Origin: Peteryoungia ipomoeae
Lineage (GTDB): Bacteria > Pseudomonadota > Alphaproteobacteria > Rhizobiales > Rhizobiaceae
Direction of reading: 5' to 3'
Assembly (NCBI RefSeq): GCF_004912165.1
Contig: NZ_STGV01000001.1
Span: 310,001 to 374,000, forward strand
Length of the DNA stretch: 64,000 nucleotides
This document shows, piece by piece, positions 55,549-64,000 of this stretch. Both the position numbers and the translations under genes were made by a program. A model generated the notes under the pieces. The model did not search any database, was not told the origin of the DNA, and was given only the letters and a program-made list of their open reading frames with translations. Position 1 is the first letter of the stretch, and each line of letters opens with the position of its first letter.

Positions 55549-56388
55549 ATGCGCAGCTCGGTCGAGATTTACGATATGACGACACGCGAATGCGAAGTCG
55601 TCTGGCAGACGGTGGACCTCGTTGAGGCGCCCAATTGGTCGCGCGACGGCGAGTTCCTCGTCGTCAATGGCGACGGTCTGCTTTATGCCTTGCCGCTGGA
55701 CGAGGATGATCCGGAGCTCGAGCCGATCGACACCGGGTTTGCCGTGCGGCTCAACAACGACCACGGGATATCGCCAGACGGCGCCTCGATCGCCTTTTCC
55801 GACCATACGCTCTTCGGCAAGTCCTGCATCTATCTGCTCGGTGACGGGGATGATGAACCGCGGCAGGTGACCAAGAACATGCCCTCCTATTGGCATGGCT
55901 GGTCGCCGGATGGGGCAGAGCTTGCCTATTGCGGCGAGCGGAATGGCACCTTCGATATCTACACGATTTCCACCAAGGGTGGGGTCGAGCGGCGGCTGAC
56001 TTCCGGAGAGGGACACAATGACGGTCCCGACTATTCGCCGGATGGCCAGTGGATCTACTTCAACTCCAGTCGTACCGGCACCATGCAGATCTTTCGGATG
56101 CGGACGGATGGCACAGAGCTGGAGCAACTGACCTCCGACGGCCACAGTGACTGGTTTCCGCATCCTTCGCCGGATGGACGTAAGGTCCTGTTCTTGTCCT
56201 ATGACGTCGATGTAGCGGGTCATCCCCGCGACAAACAGGTTCGGTTGCGGCTGATGGATGCCGATGGCGGCAATGTCGAGACGCTGTTTGAGTTCTTCGG
56301 CGGGCAGGGGTCTATCAACGTTCCGAACTGGGCGCCGGACGGGACGGCATTTGCATTCGTTCGCTATTTCCCCGTTGATGATGACTGA
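55549..56388 (+). CDS. TolB-type beta-propeller (WD40-like PD40) protein
   Basis: 279 residues built from PD40 repeats: NWSRDGEFLVVNGDG, GISPDGASIAFSDH, HGWSPDGAELAYCGERNGTF, DYSPDGQWIYFNSSRTGTMQ and HPSPDGRKVLFLSYD. No signal peptide, so it is a cytoplasmic relative of TolB, not TolB itself. ATG 55549 is preceded by GAGGGAAG. Function unknown; some such proteins are annotated as transporters' or periplasmic proteins without evidence. It is the last gene before the cobalamin riboswitch. Confidence 0.85.
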   Translation: MRSSVEIYDMTTRECEVVWQTVDLVEAPNWSRDGEFLVVNGDGLLYALPLDEDDPELEPIDTGFAVRLNNDHGISPDGASIAFSDHTLFGKSCIYLLGDGDDEPRQVTKNMPSYWHGWSPDGAELAYCGERNGTFDIYTISTKGGVERRLTSGEGHNDGPDYSPDGQWIYFNSSRTGTMQIFRMRTDGTELEQLTSDGHSDWFPHPSPDGRKVLFLSYDVDVAGHPRDKQVRLRLMDADGGNVETLFEFFGGQGSINVPNWAPDGTAFAFVRYFPVDDD

Positions 56389-56425
56389 CGCGGACGGCTT
56401 GCCGGATCTTCTTCTTTGAGTGTAA

Positions 56426-58409
<1,984 letters not shown>

Positions 58410-58473
58410 TCGCCGATTGCTTTCAGTCTGGCGCGGGCAGTTTTGCCCCACCATAATTAACAAGCGGCGAATA

Positions 58474-58504
58474 TAAAAGGAGCCGGCTGAAGCTGCAGCC
58501 GGCT
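58474..58504 (-). terminator. Rho-independent terminator after the AHL synthase gene
   Basis: On the minus strand a 9-bp perfect stem (AGCCGGCTG with CAGCCGGCT) and 6-nt loop is followed by CCTTTTATAT. It lies just after the luxI-type gene's stop (58523) and before the DUF2865 start. Confidence 0.8.
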
Positions 58505-58522
58505 TCTGTACGTCGTTGCGCC

Positions 58523-59164
58523 TTATGCGGCGCGCGCGGCGTTGAGTGTCATCGGCGTTTCCAGAACCGGACCGCCGATCTGTGCGACGAGCTTCATCCG
58601 GTCGAGCAGGTCCTGCGTGACCTCCCAGGCAACCGCCACGGCATAGACGGAACCAATCCGGTGTGGATCGGCGATGCGCTCGCCAGGGCAACCCATGCGC
58701 TTGAACATGCGCTCCAAAAACACATCCGTAACCGTGACGATATGGGAAAGGCCAGAGGAGAGGCCAAGCTCGCCCACGCCGCACATCAGTTCTGCTGCGG
58801 CAATGGTCACCTGGTTGCTGGAACGATCCTGCGAGATCTCCGGGTCGATGCAAAAGCGGCTCGATTCCCAGATATCCGCGGCGCGAATCTCCGGACCGTC
58901 GCCGAGAAGGATCGGAAACGTATCGTCCAGCATGTTCGGACCGAGCGTCGGCAGCAGTCTGAGCGATCCGCGCAGCGCGCCGTTTTCGCCATAGGACAGA
59001 ACATAAAGTGGGTTTGAGCGGTCATAGGAATCAATTTCCCAAGCATCCTCCACGGACACATCCCACCCGAGGAGATCGTGGAAAACTCTTTTCCGCAGCC
59101 GATGCATTGCATCCATTTCGGCTGGAAACTGGTTGCGTCGGGAACCGTTAATGATGCGGATCAT
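58523..59164 (-). CDS. Acyl-homoserine-lactone synthase (LuxI family)
   Basis: A 213-residue autoinducer synthase. The invariant LuxI residues are present: Arg and Phe in LRKRVFHDLLGW, Glu and two Asp in WEIDSYDRSNP, Arg in LRGSLRLLP, Phe in DDTFPILL, and Glu/Arg in DIWESSRFCID. It makes acyl-homoserine lactones from SAM and acyl-ACP. Neighbours (LuxR, malic enzyme, DUF2865, bluB) match the sinI locus I recall for S. meliloti, so a long-chain AHL is possible. ATG 59164 has AAGGAG upstream. Confidence 0.94.
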   Translation of the reverse strand: MIRIINGSRRNQFPAEMDAMHRLRKRVFHDLLGWDVSVEDAWEIDSYDRSNPLYVLSYGENGALRGSLRLLPTLGPNMLDDTFPILLGDGPEIRAADIWESSRFCIDPEISQDRSSNQVTIAAAELMCGVGELGLSSGLSHIVTVTDVFLERMFKRMGCPGERIADPHRIGSVYAVAVAWEVTQDLLDRMKLVAQIGGPVLETPMTLNAARAA

Positions 59165-59188
59165 GCGCTTGCTCCTTCATTGGGATTG

Positions 59189-59207
59189 GAAGTCAAAAGA
59201 TGACTTC
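59189..59207. promoter_or_regulatory. Dyad operator candidate upstream of the AHL synthase gene
   Basis: GAAGTCA at 59189-59195 and TGACTTC at 59201-59207 flank AAAGA, a 19-bp perfect-arm dyad 25 bp upstream of the synthase start. Size and place fit a lux-box-like site, but the sequence is not the canonical lux box, and a binding protein is not proved. Confidence 0.5.
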
Positions 59208-59284
59208 TGGTTCCCGCAGATGAAACTGGCAGTGGTGACAGCTTTAAATTTTGCAATCTTTGATAAGATATCCGCAACCCTGCG

Positions 59285-60034
59285 TTACCCATCGCCGGGA
59301 TCGGTCAGTCGCGGGATCAGATCGCGCCAGGCTGCCTCGGCAACGGCCTGAGCGTTGTTGACCACGTCGAGTTTTCGACGGGCATTGCTCATAAAATAGC
59401 GCACAGTTCGTTCGGTGATGCCCATGATGATCGCGGTTTCCCAATAGCTTTTACCCGCCGCAATCCAGGCAAGCGTTTCCCGTTCGCGTCTTGTCAGGCG
59501 AACATTGGTGCCGTTTGAGGGTTTTTCGGGCTTGGCTGTGCTGACGAAGCCAGCGTGAAACAGTGTCGCCAGATGGGCAATCTCGTGATCATGGGCGTCA
59601 CGCCATTGATCGAGCGCATAACCCCTCAAATTCGGCGTGAGAATCAGGCACGCATGACGACCTGGATGGTTCGGAAGCGGGTAGATGATATCCAGCACCA
59701 CCTCATCGTCCTGAGGCAATTCCTCCGGGTTGACAGGTTTACCGCGAAGTCGTGAGAGATCCACGCCGGCAGGTGCGAGGTGGGAGATGACGGTGGCGAC
59801 GAGCGGCAAGTTGCGCTGCTCCGTCAAGCCACGGCTTAGCCGCGGCCTCTCCCGGGGCGGGACGTGGCGTAGTTCCACAATCTGGAACGTGCCGTCGGCA
59901 AGCGATCCACTCAGATAGGTGACCCGCAAGCAGTCGAACGCAGATTGAAGCCTGGAGATGAAGCCGAGTGAATCTGATGCAGGCTGGTCCTGTAACCAGG
60001 ACCGAACCTCCCGATACGCATCAGTCTGAGCCAT
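59285..60034 (-). CDS. LuxR-family transcriptional regulator
   Basis: 249 residues from ATG 60034 (GAGGG 8 bp upstream; a longer frame to 60127 is open). The C-terminal HTH is clear: RLTRRERETLAWIAAGKSYW, then IMGITERTVRYFMSNARRKL. The N-terminal domain has the right size for an autoinducer-binding domain, but I cannot see the usual Trp/Tyr/Asp landmarks of LuxR/TraR. It lies 120 bp upstream of the AHL synthase gene in the same direction. It is probably the partner regulator (SinR-like). Confidence 0.88.
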   Translation of the reverse strand: MAQTDAYREVRSWLQDQPASDSLGFISRLQSAFDCLRVTYLSGSLADGTFQIVELRHVPPRERPRLSRGLTEQRNLPLVATVISHLAPAGVDLSRLRGKPVNPEELPQDDEVVLDIIYPLPNHPGRHACLILTPNLRGYALDQWRDAHDHEIAHLATLFHAGFVSTAKPEKPSNGTNVRLTRRERETLAWIAAGKSYWETAIIMGITERTVRYFMSNARRKLDVVNNAQAVAEAAWRDLIPRLTDPGDG

Positions 60035-60133
60035 CACTGGACCCTCGATTTCAAGGGCCCAGTCGAATGGCGCGTTATGTACGCTGACATGTGCTACGTC
60101 TGGCCTGGGCATGCCGACGGAGGTCAAGCGCGG

Positions 60134-62452
<2,319 letters not shown>

Positions 62453-62626
62453 TTCACCGGGCGGTTCAAGGCGTCGATATCGCCAACGTCATACACGAAT
62501 TGTCGTTGAGTGGTAGACTTTAGTTCCGCCGCGCGCCTGTCGGAAGAGGGGTGGGCCGCCAATGTCATCTTCTTGAAACACGAGTCTGGTTTAGCGCTGT
62601 CGTGACCGCTGAAAAGGACTAGGCCC

Positions 62627-63478
62627 GTGGAAACTGTGAGCGAAGCCCGGCATTTCCGTACTCTGTTCATCTCCGATGTTCATCTGGGATCAAAAGCAGC
62701 CAAGACGGATTTCCTGCTCGATTTTCTGAAAACACACGAAGCCGAGACGATCATTCTTGTCGGGGATATTGTCGACGGCTGGCGTTTGAAGCGCAGCTGG
62801 TACTGGCCTCAGTCCTGCAATGACGTTGTGCAGAAGCTGCTGCGCAAGGCGCGCAAGGGCACGAAGATCGTCTACATTCCCGGAAATCATGACGAGTTCC
62901 TGCGCGGTTTTCCCGGTACGCATTTCGGTGGCATCGAGGTCGCGGAGCGCATGGTGCACGAGATGGCAGACGGCAAGCGCTATCTCGTTCTCCACGGCGA
63001 TGAGTTCGACGTCGTCGTGCGCAATGCCCGGCTTCTCGCCTATCTGGGCGACTGGGCCTATGACACTGCAATCGCGATCAATGTGCTGCTTGCTGCGGTT
63101 CGCCGCAGATTGGGCATGCCGTACTGGTCTTTTTCGGCCTGGGCGAAACTGCAGGTCAAACATGCTGTCAACTTTATCGGTGAATTTCAGAAGGTGGTTG
63201 CCGACGAAGCGCGTCGCAACGAAGTGGATGGCGTCATCTGCGGGCATATCCATCATGCCGTGATGGAAGACATTGATGGCATCCACTACGTCAACACCGG
63301 CGATTGGGTGGAGAGCTGCACCGCGATTGTCGAGCATTTCGATGGCAGGCTCGAGCTGATTTCGTGGGCCGATCGTGTCGGCGCAGCGACGAAGCGCAGC
63401 GAACCTGAACCGATGGTCAAGGTGTCGATCCCTGGGCTGACAGGCCCGGCAGACAATGCGGGTGTGCGCGCTGCTTGA
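62627..63478 (+). CDS. LpxH-like metallophosphoesterase (UDP-2,3-diacylglucosamine diphosphatase family)
   Basis: 283 residues. Metal-binding motifs of calcineurin-like phosphoesterases: LFISDVHLGSKAAKTDFLL, ILVGDIVDGWRLKRSWYW, YIPGNHDEFLRG, LVLHGDEFDVVV and GVICGHIHHAVMED. GTG 62627 is used, with AAAAGGA upstream. The sequence is of the LpxH-like group common in alphaproteobacteria. Most of these bacteria use LpxI for lipid A, so true LpxH function is uncertain. Confidence 0.85.
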   Translation: METVSEARHFRTLFISDVHLGSKAAKTDFLLDFLKTHEAETIILVGDIVDGWRLKRSWYWPQSCNDVVQKLLRKARKGTKIVYIPGNHDEFLRGFPGTHFGGIEVAERMVHEMADGKRYLVLHGDEFDVVVRNARLLAYLGDWAYDTAIAINVLLAAVRRRLGMPYWSFSAWAKLQVKHAVNFIGEFQKVVADEARRNEVDGVICGHIHHAVMEDIDGIHYVNTGDWVESCTAIVEHFDGRLELISWADRVGAATKRSEPEPMVKVSIPGLTGPADNAGVRAA

Positions 63479-63653
63479 ATTCCTGTGGGTGTTGCAAAGA
63501 AACACAGCCGTTGCGCAAACCACGCAATGTCCCGGATTAGATATTTGTTAAGCATTTCATCTGTTGCTGGGGTGGTTATAGTGGCCTCCTGAATTATCGA
63601 AGTTTGGCCCGTGCTGAGTCGCGGGCCGCGTTCTTTGGGAAAATGCCGCTCCT

Positions 63654-64000
63654 TGTCTCTTGCTGAGTCTCAACCTGCACGCATCGATGTCGACGAGGAA
63701 GCGACCAATGGAACGCGCTGTCTTCGGTTGTCCGGCAGCTGGAAGAATGCCGATCTTATGGATGTGGTGAAAGGGCCTGGCGATTTTTTCGGCGTCAGTT
63801 CGCCCGAGATCGGACGCATTGATCTCAGCGGTGTAACCGCAATGGATACCGCCGGTGCCTGGCTGATCCGGCGGTTGGTCAACGACCGTGTGGGCAAGGG
63901 CGGAACGGTAGAGGTCTCCGGTGGCACCGAGGAGATGCGCGAATTGATCAGCGCGCTGCCCGAGCAGGTGCCGGCGCCGGCAAAGGTCAATGACAGGCGT
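63654..64000 (+). CDS. ABC transporter permease with STAS domain (MlaE-type), 3' end outside window
   Basis: The frame is open to the window end. The visible part is a STAS domain: RIDLSGVTAMDTAGAWLIRR is its core, preceded by LRLSGSWKNADLMDVVKG, and VEVSGGTEEMRELISAL follows. In rhizobia this N-terminal arrangement is found on MlaE-like permeases for lipid transport (MlaE/MlaF/MlaD). The start is uncertain: TTG 63654, TTG 63636 and GTG 63612 are in frame without a good ribosome site; a hairpin GGCCCG/CGGGCC (63607-63628) in the leader favours the later ones. The membrane domain is not visible. Confidence 0.75.

Noticed and set aside
58410..58853. N-terminal extension of the DUF2865 frame
   Set aside because: It is the complement of the AHL synthase gene and the signal peptide begins at 58409.

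Overview
The window is 64 kb of ordinary, gene-dense, GC-rich chromosome from an alphaproteobacterium, most likely a member of the Rhizobiaceae (Rhizobium/Agrobacterium/Ensifer group). The evidence is the gene content and order (gph-rpiA-DUF2059-gor; bluB-DUF2865-luxI-luxR-malic enzyme with a C-terminal phosphotransacetylase domain, which matches what I recall of the sinI/sinR/dme region of Sinorhizobium meliloti), a class II DAHP synthase, and a 104-bp RIME-type palindromic element. I found no rRNA, CRISPR array, prophage or complete insertion sequence. Nearly all of it looks like core chromosome.

Layout. 0-9 kb: a TetR-type regulator cut by the window edge, ilvC, a trypsin-like protease with a small partner protein, an aminotransferase, an EEP-fold hydrolase/Nudix pair, a secreted Ser-rich repeat protein, a PhzF-family enzyme and tRNA-Lys(CTT). 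9-24.7 kb: a large MscS-type channel, a small secreted protein, a two-receiver response regulator, an ABC-2 exporter, an aspartic protease/DUF1289/cobS cluster facing cobT-dgkA, a histidine kinase, a uracil-DNA-glycosylase-like protein, an Lrp regulator, a dehydrogenase, a TPR methyltransferase and a DUF2270 membrane protein. 24.7-34 kb: Usg, a polar amino-acid ABC transporter without its ATPase, a large repeat-rich OmpA-domain protein, and molybdenum-cofactor genes (mobB, mobA, moaA) around an EamA transporter. 34-48 kb: a MarR/hydrolase divergent pair with a palindromic operator candidate, a flavin-type oxidase, two GGDEF proteins (one degenerate) interleaved with two unrelated fumarases, an L,D-transpeptidase, gph, rpiA, a DUF2059 protein, gor and a 38-aa membrane protein. 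48-64 kb: DAHP synthase, a GFA protein, an unknown HTH protein, an LTA-synthase-like transferase, nadE, a TolB-like protein, a cobalamin riboswitch with bluB, DUF2865, an acyl-homoserine-lactone synthase and LuxR regulator, malic enzyme, an LpxH-like phosphoesterase, and the start of a STAS-domain (MlaE-type) permease.

Functional links. BluB makes dimethylbenzimidazole, CobT activates it and CobS joins it to the corrin ring, so the lower-ligand branch of B12 synthesis is present, split between 16-18 kb and 56 kb; only bluB carries a visible riboswitch. Central carbon metabolism is represented by both fumarases and malic enzyme. Signalling genes (quorum sensing, c-di-GMP-type proteins, an orphan kinase, an orphan double receiver) are scattered through the window. 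I do not see a clear-cut new multi-gene defence or biosynthetic system. The best candidates for undescribed biology are the protease/partner pair with the RIME element fitted between them, the repeat-rich secreted and outer-membrane proteins, and the LuxR protein whose signal-binding half does not show the usual landmarks.
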